Source: Lophium mytilinum
Taxonomy: Eukaryota; Ascomycota; Dothideomycetes; Mytilinidiales; Mytilinidiaceae
Assembly: GCA_010093605.1 (NCBI GenBank)
Contig: MU004195.1
Location: 746,708 to 810,707, forward strand
DNA: 64,000 bases
Direction: 5' to 3'
The translations under genes were made by a program, and so were the position numbers. Below the pieces are notes generated by a model, which did no database searches, was not told the DNA's origin, and saw nothing but the letters and a program-made list of their open reading frames with translations. Within the stretch, counting starts at the first letter, position 1; the number at the start of each line of letters is the position of its first letter. Below, piece by piece: positions 22,251 through 33,886 of the stretch.

Positions 22251-23288
22251 CGATATATATGCTCGCTTTAAAGCCACGCCGTACCGCTGATATCGCCACG
22301 AGATATGGATGTGCAAAAATTAGTCGAAAACTCATCCAAGCTATGCTTACCCCTTTAGCCCTCGGCACACCTAGCCTACTATGTCTCAACAATCACGGAA
22401 ACCCGTGGGTCTACGACTTCTGCACTGGTATCAGTTCAATCTTAGCACTCTAATCATCCACCGTAAAGGGGGTCCTGCAATCTCAAGATGCTGGTCTCCA
22501 AAAGGCCGAGGATATTGTGCCCAAATACTGGCCTCAGACTGATGTAACGTTTGTTAGCTTTATATTCCAAGACCGCCGCATCATCTGCAGTCGCCTCAAA
22601 ACCACTTCAAGAGACTTGCTGAAAGATGAAAGGTCCGCAGCGGATTCAAACCACCCAAAAGAATACTTCGAAGAAGGCGAGCCACCCGCAAGCTTACTAG
22701 GCCCTAACAGCCACCGCTAGTGATCCCACAACTTTCGTCTAGTTACCACACGACCACTGGAGCTTTTCAGAGATTGAGTATATGGTGCGGACTTTGCTTA
22801 GAAGATAGGATACTGGCAGAATATTCCCTTGTATAAGGTGTTGAAAGTGGGTTGCTTTCGCATCAGAAGTTTTGTAGGTTGTGTTGAGACCTTGGCTCGC
22901 TGTGTAATGCAGGGATTTGCTGTTGTACTGTGGGGTGTGGGTAAGTTGGTGGAATAGGCTGAAAGAGTAGTCTGGATGATGTAGGAGATAGAGTTAGTGT
23001 TCCCCTAAGCCCTACACGCATGAGCAAAAACATCTCCCACCATTACCGCCATCGTCACTCAAACCCTCCCCATCCCACCCGTTCCTGCCCGTACCACACG
23101 AAAATCACGCCGCGAGTTTCGCACTGAGACCTGTGAAAAAGTGGGATGGTGGGTTCTACATTGTATTCCCCGATGACCGCCCCTTACGTGTGTGTCTCGC
23201 ATCCCCACGTGCTCTGTTACCTGCCTGCCTACTACAACTTCCCACCTCTTTGCCTCTCGCGCCACCACACCAGCGCCACAAAACGCAG
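22251..23288. other. Intergenic region, ankyrin gene side and UTR4 3' side
   Basis: About 1 kb that probably contains the missing first exon and promoter of the ankyrin gene. I could not find an ATG exon that splices in frame. Short plus-strand frames here are not protein-like. Confidence 0.35.
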
Positions 23289-25384
23289 TTACAGCGGTAT
23301 CTGATCCAACGCCGTGATCACCGGGTACGTCTCGAATATCTCTTCTGCTAGCGGCGCGTTGTCAGGCCGGTCGACGACGAGGGCGTAGACGCCGGCTACG
23401 GTTGCGGCGGCGGCTTCTGCGCAAAAATTAAATATTAGCATCCTCTCAACGTACCCATGTGAATCTTTACGACGGAAGTGTGAATGAGGTAGGCCCCGCG
23501 GTAGTTGAGCAAGTGAGTGAATAGATGAATGGAGGGACGTACGTACCCTTCACGTTATCAGTCAAGAAGACGACTTTTTCGGGCACTGTGGTTAGTGCCG
23601 AGCAGATTTTGTCGTAGCTCGCGCTCTCGAGCTTCGGGCCGGCGGTGATGGTGTCGAAGTTGGCGGTGAAGAGGGGGTTGAGGTCGCGGGTTTTGGGGGG
23701 CGGGGTGGGGAGAATGGGTTCTGAGGTTGCGGTTTTGGCTTTCTTCGCTGAGGGGGAGGTGGTGGGTGGGGAGTGGGTGCGTTTGAGGGAGGTGTTCGCG
23801 TCTTTCGACTCTTCTAGCTGGGGTTCTTCTATGGGATTGGGTTCGGAGACATCTTTGGTATCCTTGTCATCGGATCCGCTACCCTCCTCGCTGGTCTCCG
23901 GATCAGTGGTCTTGGGCGAGGGTATCTCAATGTACTTGAAAAAGTTGAGTTGGGCCTCGACGCTGCCAGAGGAGAAGATGGCGAGTTTCTTGGGTATGGC
24001 GAGCCAGGACTCGAGGGCTGGGAGGACGTCCGGGTAGAGGGGCGTCGTTATCTCGCCGCTGGAGTAGCCTTGTTTCCATAGCTTGCCTGGTGTTTGGTTA
24101 GCTCGGTGTTGGAAAGTCTGCCAGCGGGAGGAGTTGGAGACGGGATTCAAAACGAGGGGTCAGATCAACAAAATCAATTTCGCTGGGAAATATGTGTATT
24201 GCAGCGTTGATACGAATGTGTACTAAGCTTTGAAGGAGATGGTATTATGATGGTGTATAGGCAAGGTCTTCTAATATGCGGGGAGAAAGGAAGAGACGGG
24301 CGATATCTTCAATCCATCTCTCGACTTCATAAACCCCTCACGGGACGCATTTGACGAAGGAGAGAACTCCGAATCGCGAATCGCAAAGAAACGCTTCCAC
24401 CTACCTTGCAACTGCTTCAAATACACGGCCTTAATATCCTTCCGTGTCAACTCCTCAACATGAGCAATCAGCGACTCGGAATCCCTCCTCGTCTCCTCTG
24501 GGAACCCCTCAATGAGCTCCTGAAAAGACTCCTCATCCCACGAATCATGGGCCAGTCTCGTGAGACGCCGCAAAGCATACGGATACTGAAAGCCGTAAGC
24601 ACACACCCGATCGGCGGCTGGAGATGAAGACGCCGTCACGCGACCCCCGCGATCCCCACGATCGCTTCGCCTATCCTTCCGGAAAAAGACACGATAGAGG
24701 AAATTGCGGAGGCTGGATGGGGTAACGAGTGGCTTGGGGCCCAACAGCCTCGACGATACATCGAAACGTGGGCTGGGAGCGACAGACAGCCCTCAGTGGA
24801 TAGGGGAGTGGTCACAGGGCCGTTGCCCAGCCCCTGGAAGAGAAAACAAAAAGTCCGATGGCTTGCTTGCGCAGCGCAACGGGTGCGGGGAAACAAGGTT
24901 GTGACAGAGTGGAATTGGAACTCGAGACGAAATGGAGCTATGCTCACCAGGGTGTCCTTGACGAAGGAGATGGACGATATGGTGCCCTCTGCGTTGAAGG
25001 CATCGTTAGTGGTTGTTCTCGTGAATGCCGGATCCCTTCACGTTGGCCCAACTCGGGACCCTCACCCCAGCCGCGCACTTCGCCACGGCGCATACTCTGG
25101 GGAAAGCCGTGGGTTCGAGCTGAGGTGGCTTGGTGTCACAGAGCGCTTGTGCTTGCAGAGCTGCTGCACGACGGCAACAAAGATCACCACTGCTGGTGCG
25201 ACGGGTGGCTGCTGAGCCAGACCAGTCTGCGCGACGCCGGTTCGGGCAGCTCGCGGAGAAGTGCGTTGCGATGGACGGCGGGACGGCGCATCGGAGCGGA
25301 CTTGGAGAGAGAGGACTGACCTATGTCGAGTAGGACGATATCAGCGGCCTTCCATCGCTCGACGTTGATCGCCACTGGAGACAT
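23289..25384 (-). CDS. UTR4: Enolase-phosphatase E1 (UTR4), methionine salvage, with acidic insert
   Basis: Five exons (25384-25321, 24988-24948, 24585-24405, 24086-23547, 23416-23289) join in frame to 317 aa; introns 2 and 3 are long for this genome (about 360 and 320 bp). HAD-family motifs are complete: VLLDIEGTIS (nucleophile D20, E22), FSSGSVEAQ, AGPKLES and FLTDNVKEA. LKQLQGKLWKQGYSSG is the typical cap-to-core link. The enzyme enolises and dephosphorylates 2,3-diketo-5-methylthiopentyl-1-phosphate in methionine salvage. Between FFKYIEI and NPLFTANFDT the family has a short loop, but here there is a disordered insert of about 80 residues, acidic then basic (KRTHSPPTTSPSAKKAK resembles a bipartite nuclear signal). 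A TGACTC motif lies about 375 bp upstream. Confidence 0.93.
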
Positions 25385-28300
25385 TGTTGATATCTGGGAA
25401 GTTGGCGGTGAGGAGCGGTGAGGGGCGAAAATTTTCTGGGTAGACGAATGGGGGGGCGGGTGTGTGTGAAGAAGGCTCGGGATTGGTCTGGGAGACGACA
25501 GGGAAGTAAACAGTGAATGTCAAGTGGGTGTAGGCGAGGGAGGTGGTGTGGAGCATGAAGACTGAGGGTATCAAGATTCTGCAGAGAAGCCGAAGCTGCA
25601 GGTAGCGGGAGCGCCTCTACCGCGCTGTGCTTTGGTAGGTTGGAAATTGTATTGTTTATCTGTGTTTATCTAATTCGAACGAAGAGTGAATGGCGGTCAA
25701 GATGAAAATTTTCATGTTTCCGTGGAGGTTGCTTGTTGAATTTACAGTGTTGAGTGTTGACTCGTGAAATGGACAACACGGCCCTCTTGGTCCTGAATTC
25801 GGACCCCATGGCTGGGACACTCTAGACCAAACAGGCTCGCTGCAGGGCTTGTTAGTAAGAGGCCACGATGCGGGCCCACTCCGGGCATCGGCTTGGTGCT
25901 GGGTGGAACTTGTTCACGAAACTGACACGTTGCAAGCTCCCGGGCAAGCTCGCCGTGGCAAAGACACGACGGAACGCTCCACTCTCCCTCGGCATCCTAC
26001 AGCATGTAAACATGTAGCTACATTCGGCGGTGAAGAAACAGAAACTTCTACGGGCATTCACTGGGTGCGAGGTGCAGCGAACCTGCAGTAGCGCGATGGA
26101 TTCGGGACGGGTTTCGTGGCGAGAGCGTGGCCTGTCCTTGGTGTGCTTCTCGAGGTGCAGCGTTGGCGTCAGCCTACTCATGCATGGCCCGAAGCGTGCC
26201 TTGTTCGAAGCTCCGGGCGAGGCCGAATGCGATGCCGTCGAATTCGACGACTCCAACGGACTCGTTCGCCAGCGGGTTGAGAGCGGAAGGCCTCTCACCG
26301 ACTTTGTTTCATCTCCGTCGCCGCATTCTGGCCAGTCTGGGAGAGCCACGATGCCGGATGCGATGCCGCAGAGGGTCCACATACTGAACACGGCCATGGG
26401 AGAGAAGAGCTTTCCCCACAGCCGCGGCTGCTACCCGCTGGCCGTGCTCGGGCAGAGTCGAGAGCTCTCACGCAGAGCTCAGGGGCTGATCGAGGTGAGG
26501 ATTCAATGGCTTAGGATCCAAGGGAGCGGGCAGCGGCATCCCGAGCGCCAACAGCGGCATATGCTGCAGCTTCAGCATCCATGGCCTCAGACGCAGCTGG
26601 GCACAATATAGCCGGCGCAGGAATGGCGGGCACCGTTGTCGGTATCGCAGGCTGAGGTCGCGCAACTGGTGGTGTGTGCCTCAGGCCAATGGGGTTCACG
26701 ATGGCGCCGTTGGGTGCGACGGCAAAGAGGAGGTGTGGCCTCGGTGGCAATTGGCCAGCAGCAGGCACAAAGAAAGGCACAGAAGCGGGTCGAGTTCGGC
26801 CGTCGATCTTGGCTGGCTCAGGCCCTTTGACATCTGGAGACGGGCGCTGTCATCTCACGCGAGGCCCTCCTTGCTTCACAATAATGGGGAGGGCGTTTCA
26901 GGCGCACTCTCCCAGCACGTCGGCCCACGGCGGAAGCAGCGGGGTCAAAGGAATGCTGCGTCAGCGCAAAATAGCGAGACTCTGGTCACGATGGCCGTCA
27001 CCATGGCCGATGCGAGGGCTGTGGAGAAAGGAGCGAGGTCAGCCGCCATGTTGGAGAGGACACATGTCGGATGCGAGGGCACGGAGGACGCTGTGAGGGT
27101 GTGTGACAGACAGCGTGGAAAGCTCCAGAAAGTGCCGGTTCCGGACAGCTCGAGGCGCAGGCAGCGGCGACCGGGGCCCGCAGGCTAAGGGTAATTTTGG
27201 AAAGGCGCTTGTCTCGATTCTGGCATAGCGGGCGCCTTCATGCGCGTCCAACGCACGCAAGCAACCACTCACTGGCCTCGATCGTCGCCACTCTGCTATT
27301 GGCCCTGGTGGCCCTGGCTTGGTTGACGCAGCCGGGCAGGTTCTCGCAGGCTCACCAGACCGCTCTTGCCCAGTGCCCAGCGCCCGGCCGTGGCTGCCGT
27401 ATACAACCAGCTGTCCCCCTACCTACCCTCTGCACCCACCTCAACACCACAGACACCCGTACTATGTCCTGATACCGTCCCTCGCCCGCTGTTCCGCTGT
27501 AAAGCTTCGCACGCACTCACTCTTTCGACCGATTCTCTCCCATTCCTGCCATCCTCGCCGAATTCCTCTCGTTACCGACCCAACCGCCGTGCCTGCCCTG
27601 CCAAACAGCCCAACACACTCCCTCCCTCCGCCTCAGCCCCTCCAGCTCCTTCATCAATCTCGCCCGCTCCTCATCTCGCCCTCGGATCCTCCGCCTAGCT
27701 ACGCTTTCTTCCAAGCCACTGAAGTAGTCTGTCCATCGTCGTCGCATTGATGTGAGGCTAGCTGCTACGGACAATCGGACTTGGTCAACAAAGCCTCGCC
27801 GCCTGCGTCGTCATCGGATCGTCCCCCGACGTGCTCCACAACATCCACCCAACCACCTCAATCAGCCTCCAGAGACCGTCTTTGATGCGTGCAACAGCAT
27901 CAGAGTCTACTCGAGAGTCCCGCCGCTACGCAGTATCGTCATCCTGGTCGATCCCCTGCCCCGTGAGCCTGCTCCGTTGACTCACGACGTAAACAAACCG
28001 ACAAAACCACCATTTGGCAGCCTATCTGTCACGACTCATCCCCCACCACACCCACGCTTTCCCACGTGTTACGAACATTTCCACCATCCTATTTACGCAG
28101 CGACCTCTTCGTCTTCAATTGTGAGCCCAGACTCCACCACGACTCACCTCATTTGCTTCGCCCTCTCGTTGATACGGGTTATCCATACAGCCAATTAATA
28201 CATCAAATGACAACAACAACTACACTCTTTTCATTTCCTTGTCTCTAGTCGACGGAACGGAACCCCCTGTGCATACTTCCCTACTCGACGACCTCTTTTA

Positions 28301-28616
28301 GCGTACCTGGAGTCTCTCTGGAGCGGCGGCCACCGATACCCCGGCCTTTCTGTTTTGCGCCTCCACCTTCTGCCTTTCTCGAAACCACCTCCACTGGACT
28401 CGAAACTCTCCTACTTATCATCTTATTGCTATTCGCCCCCAGTTTTGTTGCACCGAAAAGTGTCATAGACTTTTGTTGCTAGTGCTGCTTTTACACCCCT
28501 GTCGGTCTACGAACCCACTCCGTCTCTAAGCGTTCCCCTCTGTTCTCAACTGCTCGCCCTCAGACCCGTCTTCGGACCCCCTCGGCAGCCCCACGATCCC
28601 TTCTACGTCCGTATCC
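25385..28616. other. Long region without a convincing gene; includes KSP1 leader
   Basis: About 3.2 kb. Several open frames overlap on both strands between 25850 and 27190 because the sequence is GC-rich; none has a recognisable domain. The best is a minus-strand stretch 26823-26511 (VPFFVPAAGQLPPRPHLL, FAVAPNGAIVNPIGL) with coding-like codon choice but no ATG, so a missed Pro/Ala-rich exon is possible. From about 27300 to 28616 the plus strand is C/T-rich with many short frames, as in a long fungal 5' leader for the KSP1-type kinase. Confidence 0.4.
25758..25763. promoter_or_regulatory. Candidate Gcn4/CPC1 site TGACTC upstream of UTR4
   Basis: TGACTC is the core of the amino-acid-control element bound by Gcn4/CpcA/CPC1. 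It is 374 bp upstream of the UTR4 ATG, where control by amino-acid starvation would make sense for a methionine salvage gene. A six-base match is weak evidence. Confidence 0.25.
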
Positions 28617-30506
28617 ATGGATTGCATGCGTAATCAGTTGTTCGAAGGTGTTGTACTGGATGGACGATTCGAGACCATCGCACCTCTTAATCATGGCTCC
28701 TTCGGCATGGTCTTCCAGGCGAAGGACCTCTGGACCGGAGATAATGTAGCCATCAAGTGCCTCACCAAGACTGCGGGAGCGAACGACTGCTCCATGTTCG
28801 CTGTCGACGACAAATCCGAGGAACTTGACATCCACCTCCGCATCGGATCTCATCCAAACATCGTCAACCTGATTCACTCCTTCGAGACTAAGAATCACAT
28901 CTACCTCGTTCTGGAATTCTGCTCGAATGGCGACCTCTACGAAGCCATTCGCCTTGACAAGGGCCCCCTCGAGACCCAGCACGTTCGAGACTTCATGCTC
29001 CAGCTGGTCGACGCTGTTGAGCATATGCATTCGAAAGGCATCTACCACCGTGACATCAAGCCCGAGAACATCTTTCTCAACCAATACGGCGAGATGAAGC
29101 TTGGCGACTTTGGTCTTGCCACCAAGGACGCTTGGTCTTTCGAGGCCGCCGTAGGTAGCGACCGCTACATGGCTCCCGAGCAGTACGACCCTTCCAACTT
29201 TGGCTACTCGACCTCGAAGGCAGATATCTGGGCCATCGGCATCTGCCTGTTGAACGTCTTGTTTTCTCGCAACCCGTTTGCTGTGCCAGCCACCTCGGAC
29301 CCGCTGTATGCAGACTTCGCTCTCGACAGGCAAACCCTCTTCGACGTGTTCCCAAACATGTCTCAGGACACGTTTGAGGTCTTGGTTCATAGCATGGCAA
29401 TCGACCCCGAGAAGCGCTCTCTGTCAATGGTGAGGGAAGCTCTTGAACGCGTCATCAGCTTCACCACTGATGACGAATCTCTCGATGAGTTCTGCACTGA
29501 GGAGCGGGAGACTGTTATTGCGAGTGCCAACCGCGAACCTCTGCGCACTCCGTCTGTTTCCACTGCTCAGCTCAACCAAGACGGCTCGTTCCCCTGGGCC
29601 AAGGCTCTTGCACTGTCCCCGCCGCAGCAGCTCCGCCAGCTTTCCGCAATTCCCGATACGGAGTCCTATTCGGAGGATCTGTTCTCGTCCTCGGAACAAT
29701 CTCAGGACTGGTACGACGTCAAGCCGGACACAGCTTCCACAGTCTCGTTTGTTGATTCTGGTCTGGGCTTGTCTTTCAAGTCTTATGGCAACTCCCAACC
29801 CGAGCCAATCAAGGTGCAACGTTCCAAGCCTGTGCCCATCTCCGGGTCACTACCTATCACCGCTGGCAGACCTATCCCGAGCATGTCTACTGTCTTTGGA
29901 AAGAAAAGAGATGTCATTTCCAAGAGCTGGAGTGATCTCTGGGACGAGGAAGAGGAGGCTCATGCCGTTGTTGAGGTCGAGAATACGATTGAACGCAAGG
30001 GAGGCTGCAAGAAGGAGAAGGCTTGGGATCACTTTGAGAGTGAATCAGGCGTCTCAACTCCCCGTGGTGGCCTCACCGAGGTCAAAAACCCTGCTACCGT
30101 CAACAACAGCAGGAACCGCACCCCTGAGCGCAGCCACCACGTGGACGACCGAGTCAGCGAGCAGACTGGCTTCATCTTCGAAGACCACACGCCGGCCCCT
30201 CCTCGCTACTCACCACCGTCAAAGCGTACCATCATGGACAAGTGGGCTGCGTTGGGTGATCGCAGGCGAGGTCAACAGACGCCGCAGAAGGCCCAAAAGT
30301 CTCCCGAACCTGCCTCCAAGCGAATTCGGGCAAGCAGCTGGAGACGCCACCTTAACTTCGGCCAAAACCACGCCAACGACAGCGGCATCTGGGAGCAGAA
30401 GGAGCCGTGGACTGCTTCTCGAGACTGGCGTCAGCATCCAAATTTTTCTAGTGATGACGTTGGCGATTTAGAGTGGGTTGGAGGTTGGCATGACCTCCAC
30501 TTGTAG
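28617..30506 (+). CDS. KSP1: Serine/threonine protein kinase, KSP1 (Ran1-like) type
   Basis: An intronless frame of 629 aa starts at the ATG at 28617. The kinase domain covers about residues 18-290: Gly loop LNHGSFGMVF, catalytic K47 (VAIK), HRD at 144-146 (YHRDIKPEN), DFG at 164-166 and APE at 186-188 (YMAPEQYDP), all intact. Segments such as SKADIWAIGICLLNVLFSRNPFA and DVFPNMSQDTFEVLV, with EKRS and VISFTTDDESLDEFC after them, fit the KSP1 group of ascomycete kinases. Residues beyond about 300 are disordered and Ser/Pro/Glu-rich. In yeast Ksp1 acts in TOR/PKA-linked control of autophagy and filamentous growth; a like role here is inferred. The long pyrimidine-rich leader with upstream ATGs suggests translational control. 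Confidence 0.9.
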   Translation: MDCMRNQLFEGVVLDGRFETIAPLNHGSFGMVFQAKDLWTGDNVAIKCLTKTAGANDCSMFAVDDKSEELDIHLRIGSHPNIVNLIHSFETKNHIYLVLEFCSNGDLYEAIRLDKGPLETQHVRDFMLQLVDAVEHMHSKGIYHRDIKPENIFLNQYGEMKLGDFGLATKDAWSFEAAVGSDRYMAPEQYDPSNFGYSTSKADIWAIGICLLNVLFSRNPFAVPATSDPLYADFALDRQTLFDVFPNMSQDTFEVLVHSMAIDPEKRSLSMVREALERVISFTTDDESLDEFCTEERETVIASANREPLRTPSVSTAQLNQDGSFPWAKALALSPPQQLRQLSAIPDTESYSEDLFSSSEQSQDWYDVKPDTASTVSFVDSGLGLSFKSYGNSQPEPIKVQRSKPVPISGSLPITAGRPIPSMSTVFGKKRDVISKSWSDLWDEEEEAHAVVEVENTIERKGGCKKEKAWDHFESESGVSTPRGGLTEVKNPATVNNSRNRTPERSHHVDDRVSEQTGFIFEDHTPAPPRYSPPSKRTIMDKWAALGDRRRGQQTPQKAQKSPEPASKRIRASSWRRHLNFGQNHANDSGIWEQKEPWTASRDWRQHPNFSSDDVGDLEWVGGWHDLHL

Positions 30507-31538
30507 TCTGGCTGTTGCGATCAATCCTCCCTTTTCCACTTGCTGTTTTTTCCCTTTCTTGAGCGACTTTGATAAAAAGAAGGATTGCTTTTCCCAAACA
30601 AACTTCTCTTCTCCCACCCTGTAGCTTTAGATATACCCCGTCTTACCTCCTTTTATTCTCCTTTTTCTTGACAGCGCTCATACATTATCCCCTTCCAGAG
30701 TCGATTTTTCCACCTGTTCGGGCTTTCATAAACCGATATTCTTATCTGGGTTAATGGGAGCAATGGGATCACGGGAGAAATTGACTTTTCGTTGTTGTTC
30801 AATGGGTATATGCATGAGCGTGGGGTTTTCAAGAATGGCACCCAAGGGGGAACAAGATGGATCTCGACATTTATTTTTCATAAAGCATTTCTTCGTGTAG
30901 TTGTTACAGCACTTGTACGAAGTACGGGATGGATATGGGGATGGTTTCATGGATGGAGAAACGGATAGTGGTGTCCTCTTTTTTCTCTTTGTTTTTGTTT
31001 GTGCGGCGTTTACGTTTCTTGCGCAAGTGGAAAAACGGATTAAGGATTGGGGGGATTGATCAACGCAGCCGAGACTCGTATCTGGGGATCTTTGGAAATT
31101 GAAAGACCAGATTTACCCACTCTTAAATTGTTTTTGATGCTCTGGTGATGGTGACTTGTCTGATGATATCAGACAGCTAACTATAGCGGTTGCTTTAGGG
31201 GGAAGAGGAGGGTACACTTTGGGTACTTCTTATGGAAGTATGTACCGAATTTACCGCATTATCCTCGTCGTTTAGCAACTTTGGCTTAGGCGAGCTGTCA
31301 GTGACGGCGTTGTGTAGTTACAAGTCCCTACACTTGCACTTCTCACATTCCTGCATTTTCTCCCATGGTCACTTCTACTCATATTTGTCCTTCTACTCAC
31401 ACTTCTCCTACTCACATCCCCCCTCCTACCTACGGACACACGATATTCCCACTCATCCCCACACTTTCCCGCTTTCATCCGACGTCATCCTGCCCCTTCC
31501 ATCCCGCTCCCTTCCGTCCAAGACTTCCTCCCTAAATC
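30507..31538. other. Intergenic region downstream of KSP1
   Basis: About 1 kb. T-rich 3' flank to about 30720, then no coding-like frame. C/T-rich from 31320 to 31560. No repeat or RNA gene seen. Confidence 0.4.
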
Positions 31539-31862
31539 CTAGCACTCCCTCTCCACCCCATCACCAATCGCCGCGCCCCCGACTTCCGTCACGGTCCCCA
31601 CATCTTTTCGTTGCATGTGTCCCAAGGCCGGCGCTGTGTCGATCGTAACGGATATCGCGGGATCATCCCCGTCCGACGGACCGACGTAGTTATGCGCTTT
31701 CTCCACACCCCTCTTCGCAAGCTGTTGCATTAGTCTCGCCAGAGTTCCCTTGAGTAGTGGTTTCACGGTTTTGGAGGCCGGCTTCGGTGGGCGTGGCGCG
31801 GAGGGGGTAGTGGATGAGCGCGGCTGTGCGGCGATGGACGGCTGGAGGGGGGGTTGGCGGGG
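31539..31862 (-). CDS. Possible orphan exon of a hypothetical protein
   Basis: On the minus strand, a frame opens right after a CCCACTAG acceptor-like site at 31863 and runs to a stop at 31539. The roughly 107-codon stretch reads proline-rich first, then KPLLKGTLARLMQQLAKRGV, AHNYVGPSDGDDPAISVTID and MQRKDVGTVTEVGGAA, which looks like a real protein terminus. No ATG is present and I could not find an upstream exon that keeps phase (a short ATG frame at 31997 has the wrong phase through the obvious GTACCC donor). I recognise no family. It may be a genuine small gene, a relic or chance. Confidence 0.27.
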   Translation of the reverse strand, partial: PRQPPLQPSIAAQPRSSTTPSAPRPPKPASKTVKPLLKGTLARLMQQLAKRGVEKAHNYVGPSDGDDPAISVTIDTAPALGHMQRKDVGTVTEVGGAAIGDGVEREC

Positions 31863-31997
31863 GATGGTGTCCTAGTGGGGTCGGGTGATGGTGTTGTGAA
31901 TGGGTGGGTACTCAAGGTATTAGGGCGAAAGATTGACACATTAGGAGGGTAGTGGGGGGATGGGAGAGGGTTTGGTAGAGGGACGGGGAAGGGCATG

Positions 31998-33816
31998 ATG
32001 GTAGATGATATATCTGGGAATATATGTGGGCGTTGCGTACGGTTGTTAGGGGATACGCTGTGGTCTGTGACTATATAACCCAAATTTACTATTGATGCAT
32101 TAACGCAGTTCGATCTGTTACTATTGGTAACAAAAAGGACGATGCGTGTTGTAGCATAACCTTCTCCTGTATTCTTAGTCACGTGCTATATCGCGATTCC
32201 TATCACTATAGTTTAGTCTATACGTTTTATTAACATTATTAGACGTTATATATACAACGTTCTACTATGTATGTACCTATTGCCGCGCGCTCTCTATCTC
32301 AACATTATAGCAGTTCAATTCGTACCTTTTGTTAACATAAGTGGACGTTGCATGCTATAATAGAATCTTCTACTACCTACCTATAGCTATACACTGTCTT
32401 CTCCCCCAAATATCACTATAGGCTAGTCCGTGACTAGGTTCACCGTTTGTTCCATTCGCACGACTACATTAAAGGTCGCGCAATATACTCATACCCCACC
32501 CGCTACCCGCTTTTAAAACACAATCACGGCCCGAATTATCCCATTTATCCCATTTCACCTTACAGCGCCCGGTCACACACTTGTTTTCCATCCCATCTTT
32601 CCTGTAGACATGCTCAAAACCTTTGCACGGTCTAATTCGTTACTTATTACGATCCATATGTAACACCCCCTGTCCCCTCTAGTACCGTCCGGTCTGCACC
32701 ACCACCACTCCCTCTCACCACGCGTATGCACGAGGAGCGCTCACATCAGCACTCCCCATCCCACTACCTCCCTGCATTAACAGCTTCCGCAGGCGAAGTA
32801 GCGATGTTTCACACCAAAAGCCACCGTCAGCGCTAACCCGCATTCCCTCTGCCTCCAACATCGACCCTAGGCGAGCTGGGAGGGACGCGACGCCAAAACA
32901 GCCCCGGAGATGGAGCTGGAGCGATGGGCGGCGCGTTTCAGATCGGGCGGGGTGGATGTGAGGTAGGAAGAGAGCAGGAATTGAGAGGGTGGGAAGGAGA
33001 GTTTAGGTGGGATAGGATGGTTAGGTAGTTGCGGGTAAGCGTGTGGAATGGTAATAAGTACACGAATTAGATTTTACAAAGACTTTTTGAAGTTGGATCT
33101 GAGAAATGCGAAATGGGAGATCGGTGTGTGGTCATCGAGGATATCCACCTATAGTGGTTTTAATTTTGATAGCGGAAATGCTTTTTGCGCTGGAAAGGAG
33201 AGGCGGGCTTTGCAGGAGACCAGTTGATCTGATTAATGCTGTTGAAATACTACGTCTCTCGCTCTCCTGGAAGCATGAAATGACGCCTCGAGGTGTTGGG
33301 GTCGGAGCATGTCAATGATAGGTTCGTTGATGGCGATTACGCTAACATATGAGTACAGCGTTTCTCAGTCATCAACGTGATTTACAGAACCGAAAGGTGA
33401 CCGAGTGGAGAATGCTGAGTGTCAGTGAGTAATTGAAGATGTGCGTGCGTCGTCTGCATCTCTTACCACACTACCCACACACCTCACTGCATTACCGTTT
33501 CACAGCCACCAAAGCACCCATAAATTTCGAACTAAATCGATCTGAATTCCACACCACGATCTATTTCAACCACTCACCACCACCGCACAAACCCGACAAA
33601 ATCAAGCAGAAACCCCTCATCTCCAATCCATCGGCCAATCTCAGAAACCTCAGTGGTATGAAACAGAAGCACAAAATGCAGGAATCCCAGGGTCATTGCA
33701 TAATCGCCCTTCTTCAGAGAAGAGGTAATATCATCCCAATCCCAATCGCTACCATCATGCCTATGTTCATGTTCGAACCGAATCGCTCGCATCAATAATT
33801 GACCGTTGATACCGCA
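31998..33816. other. Gene-poor region with degenerate repeats
   Basis: About 1.8 kb without a supported gene. The part 32095-32470 holds degenerate tandem repeats. The stretch 33430-33810 has open frames on both strands that look like shadows. Confidence 0.4.
32095..32470. repeat. Degenerate tandem repeat, about 105-bp period, 3 to 4 copies, AT-rich
   Basis: Anchors recur at 32106 (CAGTTCGATCTGTTAC), 32211 (GTTTAGTCTATACG), 32311 (CAGTTCAATTCGTACC) and 32421 (GGCTAGTCCGTGAC). TATCACTATA precedes the second and fourth. Each full copy continues with a TAACA-rich part and (A/G)GACGNTGC or a variant, then TTCT(A/C)CT. Differences are mostly transitions toward A/T. The array stands in gene-free DNA. 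Confidence 0.5.
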
Positions 33817-33886
33817 TTACCAGCCTAGGGGAAAAGTTAGTATTTAAGAGGATTTTCTCGGATTTTCTCGGATTTGCTACTAGGTA

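Noticed and set aside
25849-27190. Overlapping long frames on both strands
   Set aside because: GC-rich DNA gives open frames in several phases; none has domain-like sequence or a consistent start. Only the 26511-26823 minus stretch was kept as a remark.
33817-33824. An 8-nt terminal exon for the WW gene via a GTATGT intron at 33894-33825
   Set aside because: Reading straight on gives a stop after one codon (Met instead of Trp at the last residue), so the simpler unspliced end was used; both remain possible.
33841-33880. Short GGATTTTCTC duplication
   Set aside because: Two or three copies of 10 bp, too short to be meaningful.
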